Source: Chryseotalea sp. WA131a (GTDB lineage Bacteria > Bacteroidota > Bacteroidia > Cytophagales > Cyclobacteriaceae). Taken from it: a stretch of DNA of 64,000 nucleotides. The position numbers were made by a program, and so were the translations under genes. Shown in pieces: positions 34,326-43,446 of the stretch. Where the stretch lies: assembly GCA_025370075.1 (NCBI GenBank), contig CP073016.1, forward strand, positions 3,224,001-3,288,000. The letters are read 5' to 3'. Every line of letters begins with the position of its first letter. The stretch's first letter is position 1. A model generated the notes under the pieces. That model did no database searches. It was given only the letters and a program-made list of their open reading frames with translations, and had not been told where the DNA came from.

Positions 34326-35978
34326 CCTGTTTTCCGCATTTGAGCCACCTAATTTAAAAGATCGATATTGAAAGCTTTTAGTAGTTGTTTGTGGTCCTCT
34401 GTTTTTACATGGAGAAGTTTGGCGGTTCTACCCGATTGAGGCAATTGTATTTCGATAGCGAAGACAGATTGCATCAGACGTATGGCCTTTTCGATGGATA
34501 TTCCCACCTTTTTTTCAGCGAGTTGTCTTTCGAGTTCTTTATAGAGTTTGTAACTGCAAAAGGCAATTATAAGATGGGATTCAATCCTGTTCTTTAAGCG
34601 ATGGTAGATAGGCCTTATTCGAAGGTCTGTCTTGGATATTCTAAAGGCCTTTTCAATATGCCATAGATTTTTGTAGTGATTGATGATTTCTTCCGGTGGC
34701 AATGCGGCATTGGTGACATATCCTTTTAACCCATCCCATTGCGTATCCTGATTAAATTTTCCGTAGTCGATTTGAACGGTGATTTGTCCCTCTAATTTGA
34801 GATACTTATTGTAGCCACGATTATTGATATGCTTTTTTGAAAGCTTGCCAAGTCGGATAGCTTGCTCTAAGCGATGTAAGCCTTTTACTCTATTACTTTT
34901 ATCTTTAGTTGCACGCGTTGATGAGTGACTGACTATTAGTTTTAATCCATCGGGTCTTATCAAGGTGTGAATTTGATCATTTAACTTCAAGGCCAAAATT
35001 TGACTTTGCAGAACCTTCGATTCATTTTTTATTCGACCACCCAAAATGAATTGATACTTTAACCGAATCAAATCATTAATATTTTCTGAAGATAGTAGCC
35101 CTGCATCCGCTACAACAATCGCCTGGGCCATGCCGTACTTTTTAGTAAAAGCCTCTACCACAGGAAGCATCGTTTTGCCTTCAAACTTATTCCCTTCAAA
35201 CATTTCAAAAGACAAGGGATACCCTTGTGTGCTCACCAACAGCCCTAGTAAAATCTGAGGATGTTGAGCCTTGCCATCTTTTGAAAAGCCTGTCTTGCGT
35301 AAATCGTCCTCGTCCTCAGCTTCAAAATACAAGGTGGTTACATCATAAAATAAGAGCTGGATCTGGCCCTTGAATAATTTTTGAGTGTGCTGGTAGCTCA
35401 CCTCTTGTAATATGGATTTGTGCTTCGAATGGATTTTATCCAAATACCTGTACACCGAATCCATATCAAAAAAAATACTGTGGTGTTCCTGTAAGTAATT
35501 GATGGTTTTAAGCTTGCTCCCGGGATGGCTTATTCTGCTTAGCACAAGATGTCTAAATAAATCATCGGTAACCACATCAAAGCCAATCTCCCTGAATAGT
35601 TTACCTAAGATTAATTCATATCCAGCTACTTCTATTTTCCGAATGTTATTGCTGAAGGCATCAATAAATTTTTTATCCTCATCAAATTGCAAGTCAAGAC
35701 TTTGTTGACGCACAAGCTTCTCTAGTTCCAAATGCGCTTGCCGTTCAAGAATTCTTATCTCCTCTGCCGAAGAGCCACTGCCAATGGACTTAACGTGAAT
35801 TTGCCGTTGACCTTCCTTCCTGAATATATGAAGGCTCGTTGTACCTGATCGATTGACTTTCTTCCTTATAAACACCCTTCAAGATAACCTTGAGCCACCT
35901 AATTCAACCAAAAAATACCCCTAATTTTATCAAATTCAACGCTTTTTTGGCTCAAGTTAAAAAAGTGCGGAAAACAGG
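34326..35978. mobile_element. IS1634-family insertion sequence, 1653 bp, intact
   Basis: Perfect 13-bp terminal inverted repeats CCTGTTTTCCGCA (34326-34338) and its complement (35966-35978), one full-length transposase, and a 57-bp direct repeat on both sides. The family, named after a Mycoplasma element, is known for unusually long, variable target duplications. TTGAGCCACCTAATT occurs at both ends (34340-34354 and 35889-35903), with an extra inverted TTGGCTCAAGTT near 35947, which may be transposase-binding sites. Perfect ends and duplication suggest recent insertion. Confidence 0.92.
34349..35875 (-). CDS. IS1634 family transposase
   Basis: 508-aa DDE transposase. Catalytic residues appear as Asp178 in LLFYDVTTLYFE, Asp257 in VVADAGLLS and Glu408 in LWHIEKAFRISKTDLRIRP, the last being the IS4-superfamily Y/R-E-K block. 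The N-terminal helical DNA-binding part covers about 35-160. Start is GTG; no frameshift or stop interrupts it, so the element is likely active. Confidence 0.92.
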   Translation of the reverse strand: MFIRKKVNRSGTTSLHIFRKEGQRQIHVKSIGSGSSAEEIRILERQAHLELEKLVRQQSLDLQFDEDKKFIDAFSNNIRKIEVAGYELILGKLFREIGFDVVTDDLFRHLVLSRISHPGSKLKTINYLQEHHSIFFDMDSVYRYLDKIHSKHKSILQEVSYQHTQKLFKGQIQLLFYDVTTLYFEAEDEDDLRKTGFSKDGKAQHPQILLGLLVSTQGYPLSFEMFEGNKFEGKTMLPVVEAFTKKYGMAQAIVVADAGLLSSENINDLIRLKYQFILGGRIKNESKVLQSQILALKLNDQIHTLIRPDGLKLIVSHSSTRATKDKSNRVKGLHRLEQAIRLGKLSKKHINNRGYNKYLKLEGQITVQIDYGKFNQDTQWDGLKGYVTNAALPPEEIINHYKNLWHIEKAFRISKTDLRIRPIYHRLKNRIESHLIIAFCSYKLYKELERQLAEKKVGISIEKAIRLMQSVFAIEIQLPQSGRTAKLLHVKTEDHKQLLKAFNIDLLN

Positions 35979-36035
35979 AGACTTACTTTCTTTTTAAGTT
36001 CAATTTATAACCTAAAGAAATACTTTGATATTCGT
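35979..36035. repeat. Right copy of the 57-bp target duplication
   Basis: Identical to 34269-34325. This copy contains the functional 3' end and stop codon (35983-35985, complement) of the outer-membrane protein gene. Confidence 0.9.
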
Positions 36036-36741
36036 AACTTACTTTCAACGGGTAGCTATTGCCCCACAGACTTAAATCCTTAATCGCTGAGTTATTAAGT
36101 AATTGGTCTACTCTGTAAATTAAAATGAAATTCCACAACTTTACCCGAAATCCATAGTTGTAAAAATAATTTGTTGCTCTGATTGAATTATTAATTGCTG
36201 AATTAACATCGTCAACCCCTGAGCTGTTCAAAGGTTGTTTCTGATAAATAACTTGGTTAGAAGTTGATTGAAATTGAAAACTAACACCAGCAAGTAAACC
36301 TGCTTCAAATTCTACGGATTTGTTTAGTAATCGCAAGCCGCGCTTAAAAAGTGTATAGCCCAAGTCTATTGGAATTTCAAGGTTATAGCTTTGCTTTAAC
36401 TCTGAATAATTTGATGCAGAAGTTTTCCCCGTGATGCTATTAAAAACAAAAAGTTGAAGACCAGAAGGCTTTCCTCCTCTATAATTAAGTTCGCTTCTAA
36501 TCATTACGGGAAACCTTGACTTTAATTGGTACTCAAAAAATAGTCCCACCCCTTGGGGTGGGTACTCAAGCAATTGCGCGTTACTATTAGTAATTACCAC
36601 CATTGAATCTACTTGTCCACCTCCGCCACCGCTTCGTCCAAAATTCTGGATTTGGACACCGAAGCTAATTTGAGCTCTTAATGTCAGACTAGTTAAAAGA
36701 TATACGAGCAAGACGAATAGGATATTTTTTTTACAAATCAT
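35983..36741 (-). CDS. Outer-membrane beta-barrel protein, 252 aa
   Basis: Signal peptide MICKKNILFVLLVYLLTSLTLRA, then QISFGVQIQNFGRSGGGGGQ, followed by about eight amphipathic strands such as GVGLFFEYQLKSRFPVMIRSE and the closing YQSISLGYKLNLKRK. This is the general outline of small Bacteroidota barrels (PorT/OMP_b-brl type); no specific family can be named. Its ATG overlaps the stop of the upstream lipoprotein gene (ATGA), so the two are a translationally coupled pair. The IS insertion left it intact thanks to the duplication. Bases are noticeably more A/T-rich than in gltB or gltD. Confidence 0.65.
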   Translation of the reverse strand: MICKKNILFVLLVYLLTSLTLRAQISFGVQIQNFGRSGGGGGQVDSMVVITNSNAQLLEYPPQGVGLFFEYQLKSRFPVMIRSELNYRGGKPSGLQLFVFNSITGKTSASNYSELKQSYNLEIPIDLGYTLFKRGLRLLNKSVEFEAGLLAGVSFQFQSTSNQVIYQKQPLNSSGVDDVNSAINNSIRATNYFYNYGFRVKLWNFILIYRVDQLLNNSAIKDLSLWGNSYPLKVSYEYQSISLGYKLNLKRK

Positions 36742-38060
36742 CTGTGAATATAAAAATAAGCAAGTTGATTTACCCCATACCTAGTTCCTTGACCGATTAC
36801 ATTGTCACAATATTTGACGTAGTCTTGAGCTAAAACTCGGTCTCTGCTAGAAATAGTTCTGGAAACAGTATAGCTCAGGCTTGTCCCGCTAACGCCCTGT
36901 GCTGTATATGTATAACTATTTGATGTTGTTTGACCATTTCCTAATGCCCACAAGGTATAAAGCATCTGCTCGCCATCATTTGTCCGATCCCAAGAAACTG
37001 TTGGAACTGCTGGGTTAAATTGTGTTGTCCAGCACCACCAAAAAAAGTCACATGATGAAGAGGTATGACGGCTAACCCAAAAATAGACCGAGAAGTTTTT
37101 AACTGAAGACCCATTGACTCCCCCATAATCAATATCCATTTTAAAGTCTTTTGCACTGCCTGTCCAATCCGCAACTGAGCTTAGAACATCAAAATTTTGG
37201 TAAGACATATCTCCAATCACATCTTTTCCGTCAGTAGGTTGACCAGCGCGATAACAAGTCGGTGTACTATTGCCACCACCACCACCACCTCCTCCTCCTC
37301 CACCGCCACCGCCACATGTTGCATCTATCAGGTTAAAGAAATTACTGACCTCTTTTTTCAAATAATAGCTACCGTGCGCTGTGGAGTTAATAGCTGTTGG
37401 GTTTGCTGACCTTAAATACTGAACACATCTCATATTACTAGTCCCCTTGCTTTTTACAATTTTTTCAAAAGATGGGTTGTCACGATTGTTGTAGAATTCA
37501 GTACGGACGTTTTCGCTAATTACCACAACGTGTTCTTTAGGGTCTCTAACGGTAGTTAATTTAGTGAAATTTCCTTTTGAGTCATACGCGCCAACTAAGG
37601 TATCTTTACCAGGCTTATGTTTTTCGGGAACAATGATAACCAAAGGCAGATGGCTCTGTGTATCCCATGTTTCAGGCATGACTGTTCGCAGTTCGGGTAA
37701 AACGATTTGCATCAGCGGATGAAACCTTAAAACGGAGTCAATGAATTGCGCATCTTTATTTGGGTCTAAAAGTGTGCGATAAGAATCTGCGAACAAAAAA
37801 TTGTAATCTTCATCAAATTTCTTTAAGCATTCTTTTTTGATGTAATCTCGCACTTTTATGTCATTCATTTTCACAGCCAGAATTTTAGCCATTTTTACTG
37901 AAAGCATATCTTTGACGGTGCTTGGCTGCAAATAGCTTTCATCAAACGGCTTTATTTCAATGTCATTTTTACATTGATTGAATATTGAAATGAAGAAAAC
38001 TAAAATAAACGACCTCAGGTAACTTCTAAAGCTGTAGTTGTGAGTAAATTTCTTTTTCAT
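36738..38060 (-). CDS. Large lipoprotein with a 14-glycine tract, function unknown
   Basis: 440-aa protein with a long basic N terminus and lipobox FNQC (Cys30). The N-terminal domain (about 35-245) includes a conserved-looking HLPLVIIVPEKHKPGKD and DPKEHVVVISENVRTEFYN; then Cys-Gly14 acts as a flexible linker; the C-terminal domain (about 285-440) is rich in Ser/Thr/aromatic strands with a Cys/Trp cluster (SSCDFFWWCWTTQF). The layout suggests two beta domains on a hinge at the cell surface. No known family recognised. It is coupled to the barrel gene and divergent from an XRE regulator. Confidence 0.65.
   Translation of the reverse strand: MKKKFTHNYSFRSYLRSFILVFFISIFNQCKNDIEIKPFDESYLQPSTVKDMLSVKMAKILAVKMNDIKVRDYIKKECLKKFDEDYNFLFADSYRTLLDPNKDAQFIDSVLRFHPLMQIVLPELRTVMPETWDTQSHLPLVIIVPEKHKPGKDTLVGAYDSKGNFTKLTTVRDPKEHVVVISENVRTEFYNNRDNPSFEKIVKSKGTSNMRCVQYLRSANPTAINSTAHGSYYLKKEVSNFFNLIDATCGGGGGGGGGGGGGGNSTPTCYRAGQPTDGKDVIGDMSYQNFDVLSSVADWTGSAKDFKMDIDYGGVNGSSVKNFSVYFWVSRHTSSSCDFFWWCWTTQFNPAVPTVSWDRTNDGEQMLYTLWALGNGQTTSNSYTYTAQGVSGTSLSYTVSRTISSRDRVLAQDYVKYCDNVIGQGTRYGVNQLAYFYIHR
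37272..37313 (-). repeat. Triplet tract encoding 14 consecutive glycines
   Basis: Fourteen GGN codons (GGT, GGA and GGC mixed in blocks) on the minus strand. Triplet slippage here would change linker length without breaking the frame. Confidence 0.9.
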
Positions 38061-38170
38061 TTAGTTTGGGTTTAGAGGTTTAGTATGAATTAAAAAAGCA
38101 TTACTTTTAATCTAAATATTTTTGCTAGTACATCTTTAGTTAAATGTATTTTGATAAAATGCTAATCACA

Positions 38171-38197
38171 TTAGAATCGGATATAAGATTATTCTAA
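38171..38197. promoter_or_regulatory. Inverted repeat TTAGAAT-N13-ATTCTAA in a divergent promoter region
   Basis: Perfect 7-bp arms at 38171-38177 and 38191-38197 lie between the lipoprotein gene (minus) and the XRE gene (plus), a position suited to autoregulation by the XRE protein. The whole 188-bp gap is very A/T-rich. Confidence 0.35.
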
Positions 38198-38248
38198 AAA
38201 GTAATAATTTTATACGTCAAAAAATTTACATTCAGAAATTTTATAATT

Positions 38249-38614
38249 ATGCAGATAGGTACGCGTTTGAGACAACTGAGGGAAAGTAAGGGATATTCGC
38301 AGCAAAATGTAGCTGATTACTTAGAAATGGAACAACCCAACTATCAAAAGCTTGAAAGCGATAAAGCTCAACCAAAACTTGATCTGCTAGAAAAATTAGC
38401 TGACTTTTACAAAGTGTCGCTGGTGGATTTGATTTCTTCTGAAAAGAATTCCGTCCATATTCAAAACAACAACCACAACCATAACGGTGTAGTAATGGGT
38501 GATGCTGAATTATTTCAACTTTGCATCAAATCAAAAGAAGAAATTATCAAAGCCAAGGACGACATGATTTCACATCTACAAAAGGAACTTGAATCGCTAA
38601 GGAAAAAACATTAG
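38249..38614 (+). CDS. XRE family transcriptional regulator
   Basis: 121-aa DNA-binding protein. The helix-turn-helix covers residues 3-60 (GTRLRQLRESKGYSQQNVAD...YQKLESDKAQPKLDLLEKLA), followed by a His/Asn-rich linker (NNNHNHNG) and a C-terminal coiled coil (KEEIIKAKDDMISHLQKELESL) likely used for dimerisation. It stands directly upstream of gltD, 37 bases apart, but probably belongs with the divergent lipoprotein/barrel pair that shares its AT-rich base composition. Confidence 0.82.
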   Translation: MQIGTRLRQLRESKGYSQQNVADYLEMEQPNYQKLESDKAQPKLDLLEKLADFYKVSLVDLISSEKNSVHIQNNNHNHNGVVMGDAELFQLCIKSKEEIIKAKDDMISHLQKELESLRKKH

Positions 38615-38651
38615 TAAAATTAACTGCTCCTTACTGCCTACTTTTATCAAA

Positions 38652-40115
38652 ATGAGTAAACCAACAGGATTTTTAGAAGTACCACGCGAGCTTCCGCAAA
38701 AACGTGACCCAAAAAAACGCATCAACGACTACAATGAAGTAGAAGGCGATGTCAACGTTGACATTACGGTGAAGCAAGCCACGCGCTGCATGGACTGTGG
38801 TGTTCCATTTTGCCACAACGGCTGTCCGCTGGGCAACATCATTCCTGAGTTTAACGATGCCGTGTACCAAGGCAATTGGAAGCTGGCGTATGAGATTCTG
38901 ATTTCTACCAACAATTTCCCGGAATTCACTGGAAGAATTTGTCCCGCACCGTGCGAGGCATCGTGCGTATTGGGCATCAACAAACCCCCCGTTGCCATTG
39001 AGTACATCGAGAAAACGATTATCGAAAAAGCCTTTCAAGAGGGGTATGCAAAGCCACGGATCCCTTCTTTACGAACCAATAAAAAAGTTGCCATCATTGG
39101 TTCGGGTCCATCGGGCATAGCCGCAGCAGCACAATTGAACTATGCTGGGCATTCCGTTACGGTATTTGAACGAGCCGATGAAGTGGGCGGATTGTTGCGC
39201 TATGGTATTCCGGATTTTAAGTTGGACAAGCTAGTTGTGGAACGCAGGGTTAACTTGATGATTGAAGAAGGGGTGGAGTTTCAAACCAACACTTCAGTAG
39301 GTGAAGATATTTCAGTCAAGCAATTGGAAGAAGACTACGATGCAATTTTATTATGTACGGGTTCTACCATTCCGCGCGACTTGCCCATCCCCGGAAGGGA
39401 ATTGAAAGGTGTGCATTTTGCCATGGATTTTTTGACCCAACAAAACAAACGCGTGAGCGGAAAGAAAAACACTAGCGAGGAGATTTGGGCTACTGGCAAA
39501 AATGTGGTGGTGATTGGTGGTGGCGATACAGGTTCGGATTGTGTAGGTACCTCGAATCGACATGGAGCAAAAAGTGTTACGCAAATTGAAATTTTGCCAA
39601 GGCCACCAAAAGAACGAACCGACTCGATGCCGTGGCCCAATTGGCCGATGATCCTTCGCACTTCTACTTCCCACGAAGAAGGTTGTGAGCGGCAGTGGAG
39701 CATTGTTACCAAAGAATTTTTGGGCGATGCACAAGGTAACGTAACGGGCATTAAAATTTCTGAAGTAGAGGTGAAGAGCGAACCTGGTAAAGCCCCTTCG
39801 TTTGTTGAGATAGAAGGAACCGAGAAAATTATTCCGTGTGAGTTGGCATTGTTTGCGATGGGTTTTTTGCATACGCAAAACGCATTGCCGAAACAACTAG
39901 GAATTGAGCAAGACGAGCGCGGCAACATCAAATGCACACGCTATCAAACTTCCAAAGAAAATATTTTTGCTGCTGGCGATGCACGCAGAGGCCAGAGCTT
40001 GGTGGTGTGGGCCATTAGTGAAGGCAGAGAAGCGGCCAGGGTAGTGGATCAATATCTAATGAATGAGACATTTTTAGAATCGAAAGACAGTGGAAATCTT
40101 TATCTACTAGGATAG
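38652..40115 (+). CDS. gltD: Glutamate synthase small subunit
   Basis: 487-aa beta subunit that takes electrons from NADPH through FAD and two 4Fe-4S clusters to GltB. The N-terminal Cys region is RCMDCGVPFCHNGCPLGN with CPAPCEASCVLG; FAD fold VAIIGSGPSGIAAAAQL (about 148-165); NADPH fold VVVIGGGDTGSDCVG (about 283-297); closing IFAAGDARRGQSLVVWAI. Normally it follows gltB directly; here 4.4 kb of mobile and accessory DNA separates them, so it now depends on the XRE gene's transcript or a new promoter. It converges with the Tex30-like hydrolase, 14 bases away. Confidence 0.95.
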   Translation: MSKPTGFLEVPRELPQKRDPKKRINDYNEVEGDVNVDITVKQATRCMDCGVPFCHNGCPLGNIIPEFNDAVYQGNWKLAYEILISTNNFPEFTGRICPAPCEASCVLGINKPPVAIEYIEKTIIEKAFQEGYAKPRIPSLRTNKKVAIIGSGPSGIAAAAQLNYAGHSVTVFERADEVGGLLRYGIPDFKLDKLVVERRVNLMIEEGVEFQTNTSVGEDISVKQLEEDYDAILLCTGSTIPRDLPIPGRELKGVHFAMDFLTQQNKRVSGKKNTSEEIWATGKNVVVIGGGDTGSDCVGTSNRHGAKSVTQIEILPRPPKERTDSMPWPNWPMILRTSTSHEEGCERQWSIVTKEFLGDAQGNVTGIKISEVEVKSEPGKAPSFVEIEGTEKIIPCELALFAMGFLHTQNALPKQLGIEQDERGNIKCTRYQTSKENIFAAGDARRGQSLVVWAISEGREAARVVDQYLMNETFLESKDSGNLYLLG

Positions 40116-40129
40116 AATCATTTCTGCAA

Positions 40130-40786
40130 TCAGAATGATAAGGTTTTGATCCACTGGCTTGTGAGCATGGCTAAGGTGGGAATGAGATTTTGCTTCCCGG
40201 CTTTAAAAGCATGATCAGCTCCTTCTATTTTGCACAACGTTGCTTGAGACAGGTTGTTGATCACATTTTTTGTTAAACTCCATTCTGCGAGTTCATCGCG
40301 AGTACCCTGAATAAACAACGTAGGTATTTTTATGTCTTTCAAATGTTCCGCACGATCAACAGAAGGTTTGCCCGGTGGGTGCAATGGAAATCCATAGAAG
40401 ATTATTCCTTTGATGAAATCTTGTTTCGCCTTCGAAAGATATTGAGAGGACATTCTGCCACCAAACGATTTTCCTGAAGCAAAAAGTGGAACACCTGGAA
40501 GGAACTCACTTCCTTTGTTGATGGCCGCTTCAATTGTTTTGTGTGCGATGGCAGGCATATCGGGTCTTCCTTTTTTATTTTCACTAAATGGAAAGTTGAA
40601 GCGGAGAGTTGATATGCCATGGTGTGCCAATTCTTTTGCGAGTGTGCTCATGAACGAATGGTTCATCCCTGCGCCAGCACCATGGGCAAGTGTTAACAGC
40701 GCGGCACTTGAATCTGCTTCAATGAATTCAGCCGACACGCTACCAAGAGTGTCAGAAACAAAAATTTTTAGAGGAGTAATTTTCAC
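40130..40786 (-). CDS. KANL3/Tex30-like alpha/beta hydrolase
   Basis: 218-aa soluble hydrolase. LAHGAGAGMNH near residue 35 is the hallmark of the KANL3/Tex30 (YcjY/dienelactone-like) group. Nucleophile elbow SGKSFGG, acid in FIQGTRDELA and base in GADHAFK complete the triad. GTG start at 40786. Substrate unknown. It has no signal peptide and is alone between gltD and the permease gene. Confidence 0.8.
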   Translation of the reverse strand: MKITPLKIFVSDTLGSVSAEFIEADSSAALLTLAHGAGAGMNHSFMSTLAKELAHHGISTLRFNFPFSENKKGRPDMPAIAHKTIEAAINKGSEFLPGVPLFASGKSFGGRMSSQYLSKAKQDFIKGIIFYGFPLHPPGKPSVDRAEHLKDIKIPTLFIQGTRDELAEWSLTKNVINNLSQATLCKIEGADHAFKAGKQNLIPTLAMLTSQWIKTLSF

Positions 40787-40809
40787 TTAAGAAAGGTAGC
40801 AATTACAAC

Positions 40810-43446
40810 TTACTCATTCTTCAACACTTCCGTTGGATTAGCCTTCGCCACTTTTAATGTTTGCGAGCCAATCATAATTAGTGCCAATACTAAAATCACC
40901 AAAACACCCAGTACCATTTCAATAACATTCAAAGGTGCGTGATTTGCTGTATTCGGAAAAACAACCTGCTTGAAGAATAAAATAATAAGAGGCAATCCGA
41001 TGATTGCTGCAATGAGCAATAACCATATAAAGCCTTTTCCAAGTAGGTAAATCAATGACGCCTCACTCGCACCCATTACTTTACGGATACTGATTTCTTT
41101 TAGTCTGATTTCAGTAGTGAATACCACCATACCTAAAAGGCCAAGCGATGCGATGCAGATAGCGAGGAAAGCAAGAAAGCCTGCTAATTTTATAGTTGCC
41201 TTTAAGCCAGCGAACGCCTCTTCTATTTGTTGGTTGTAAAAATTAGCTTCAAAAGGATGGATTGAATCAACTTTCGTCCAAATAGCCTCAATCTTGGAGT
41301 ATGTAGCTAACAAATCACTCGAAGTTAGTTTTACGTTCATTACTCTGGAGGAGGCAGGAGCATAGCGAAAGACAATTTCTTTTGATGTTTGATTGTTTGC
41401 CCTGCCATATTGAAAATCTTTCATTACACCAACAATGGTCAGGTCTTTGTCATCTATACGAATAACATCACCCAATGCTTTGGTAGGATCTTGACCCGCG
41501 ATATTAAACCGTTTCAATACCTGCAGGTTCACGATTACTTCTGTTTCTTTTGCACTGTCTGATTTTGCTACAAAATTTCTGCCAGATATAAGCTTATGTC
41601 CGTGCAGCGGCATATAGTTTTCATCGATCGAATTGAAACCTACGCCCGAAGAATCATTTGGACTGCCATGATACTTCATGTTTGTTCCGTAATAGTTCCC
41701 TACGCTTGTCACCATCAGCGACTGCGAAACATCATTTACCTCAGGTAACTCGTTCAGTTCTTTACGAAGAATAGCTGCGCTGTTGCCTTGCAATTCAATG
41801 TTAAGTATGTTTTCAGTGTTGAATCCAAGATTAAATGATACGTAGTGGTGATATTGACGATACACCCCGATGCTTGCACAAACTAGAATAATCGAAATAC
41901 TGTATTGAATGACGATTAGAATTTTACGTCCTGTTATTTTATTAAGACCTTGAAAAGAGGATGTGTTTTTCAAAACTTTCAGTGCTTGTACATTGGCGAA
42001 GAATAGGGAAGGAAAAATACCTGCGGCTAGGCCAACTACAATGGCAAACAAAACGAAATAAACAATCACCATAGGCGAAAGTTGCAGGGTAAACATTTTC
42101 TGAATTTCAGGTTCAATACTCAAAAAATGTGGACGTAAGATAAAAAAACCGAGCATTGCCAAAGCCAACGCGCACAACGAAATGATTAATGCCTCTACTA
42201 CAAACTGCGTTATTACATGCCCACGCTTCGCACCAATTACTTTACGGATGCCTACCTCTTTTGTGCGTTTAAGCGAACGCGCCACAGACAGGTTGGTGTA
42301 GTTAAAACATGCCGATAGGATAACCACAAAAGAGAGCCCTCCGAAAACCCACAGGAGGGTACTTCCAAGTACGGGTCCCATTTGATTGCCCATATTATCA
42401 CTGACCATGATATTATCCATTCGCTGAAGCGACAGCTCAATGTGTGTATTCTTTACAGTACGATCTTCTGTTTCACTTAGCTTATCCAAATTTGTTTTGA
42501 AGTTTGTCAAGTCTGCATCCGTTGGAAGTAAAACGTAAACCCAGGTATTCCAAATATGATCCCAAGTCATTTCGTCTTTTGAATCCTTTTCTGTCACTTC
42601 TCTCGTGCTCAAGGAACACAGCATATCAAACTTGATATGTGAGAACGCAGGAATATTTTTCAATACGCCCGTAATGGTGTACTCACGACCGTTGTTGTAG
42701 GTAATTATTTTTCCAAGCGCATCCTCTTGTCCAAATAGTTTTTTAGCTGTCTCTTCTGTTACCACCACAGAGAACGGATCTTTCAACGCAGTGACTACAT
42801 TTCCCTCTAATAGCTCAAAAGAAAAAACTTTAAACAATTCGGGGTTAGACCAATAGCCATTCAGCGGAATTATTTTTTCACCAAATTTTATATCGCCATT
42901 AAAATCTCTTCGCAGGATGGCAACCTCTTGAGGCGCGGTGAACGTTGCGCTAATCGCCTTTCCAGCTTTCAAAGAGGTAGTAGCCATAAAATTGCTCCCT
43001 TTGTCACCCAAGTATTCGTAGCGGCTAATCACTCGATAAATGTTATTGTAGTTTTTGTGAAACTTATCGTACGATTTTATATCCGAAAGAATCCCTATAA
43101 GAACCAACCCCACCGACATGCTCACGGCCAGCCCAACAATATTGATGAATGAAAAAAGTTTATTGCGCACCATGTTTCGCCCTGAGGTTTTGATATAGCT
43201 GCCTATCATAATAAAGTTGATGAAGGAATTTAAGAATTCCGGTTTCTTAATCGTATAAAGCCTAAAAAATTTTAAGACATCAAGGACATAAATAAGTTTT
43301 GCCTTTTTGGTACCTTTTGATTTTACATTTCGTTCAAAGTATTCATTTAAATCGCCTTGCAGGTCTTCCAGCAACTCTGGCTTGCAATACCAAGCCAAGA
43401 GCCGAGTAGCCCAACGTGGTGGCGATGTATCTTTATTGCTGCTCAT
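40810..43446 (-). CDS. FtsX/MacB-type permease with N-terminal prefix domain
   Basis: 878-aa inner-membrane protein. An N-terminal prefix helix region (PPRWATRLLAWYCKPELLEDLQGDL) precedes two copies of the same unit: a membrane helix, a MacB periplasmic core and an FtsX-type three-helix block (about 95-490 and 510-870). The second block holds LKEISIRKVMGASE, as the first holds TKEVGIRKVIGAKR. No ATPase is encoded nearby, so it must borrow one or act with a distant partner. Prefix-domain permeases of this type are regularly found beside a PadR regulator, as here. Likely substrate: a lipid, peptide or drug leaving the inner membrane. Confidence 0.88.
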   Translation of the reverse strand: MSSNKDTSPPRWATRLLAWYCKPELLEDLQGDLNEYFERNVKSKGTKKAKLIYVLDVLKFFRLYTIKKPEFLNSFINFIMIGSYIKTSGRNMVRNKLFSFINIVGLAVSMSVGLVLIGILSDIKSYDKFHKNYNNIYRVISRYEYLGDKGSNFMATTSLKAGKAISATFTAPQEVAILRRDFNGDIKFGEKIIPLNGYWSNPELFKVFSFELLEGNVVTALKDPFSVVVTEETAKKLFGQEDALGKIITYNNGREYTITGVLKNIPAFSHIKFDMLCSLSTREVTEKDSKDEMTWDHIWNTWVYVLLPTDADLTNFKTNLDKLSETEDRTVKNTHIELSLQRMDNIMVSDNMGNQMGPVLGSTLLWVFGGLSFVVILSACFNYTNLSVARSLKRTKEVGIRKVIGAKRGHVITQFVVEALIISLCALALAMLGFFILRPHFLSIEPEIQKMFTLQLSPMVIVYFVLFAIVVGLAAGIFPSLFFANVQALKVLKNTSSFQGLNKITGRKILIVIQYSISIILVCASIGVYRQYHHYVSFNLGFNTENILNIELQGNSAAILRKELNELPEVNDVSQSLMVTSVGNYYGTNMKYHGSPNDSSGVGFNSIDENYMPLHGHKLISGRNFVAKSDSAKETEVIVNLQVLKRFNIAGQDPTKALGDVIRIDDKDLTIVGVMKDFQYGRANNQTSKEIVFRYAPASSRVMNVKLTSSDLLATYSKIEAIWTKVDSIHPFEANFYNQQIEEAFAGLKATIKLAGFLAFLAICIASLGLLGMVVFTTEIRLKEISIRKVMGASEASLIYLLGKGFIWLLLIAAIIGLPLIILFFKQVVFPNTANHAPLNVIEMVLGVLVILVLALIMIGSQTLKVAKANPTEVLKNE

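Noticed and set aside
39335..39937. 200-codon antisense frame inside gltD
   Set aside because: It is a shadow of the strongly conserved gltD frame; the translation is Cys/Ser-rich and matches nothing.
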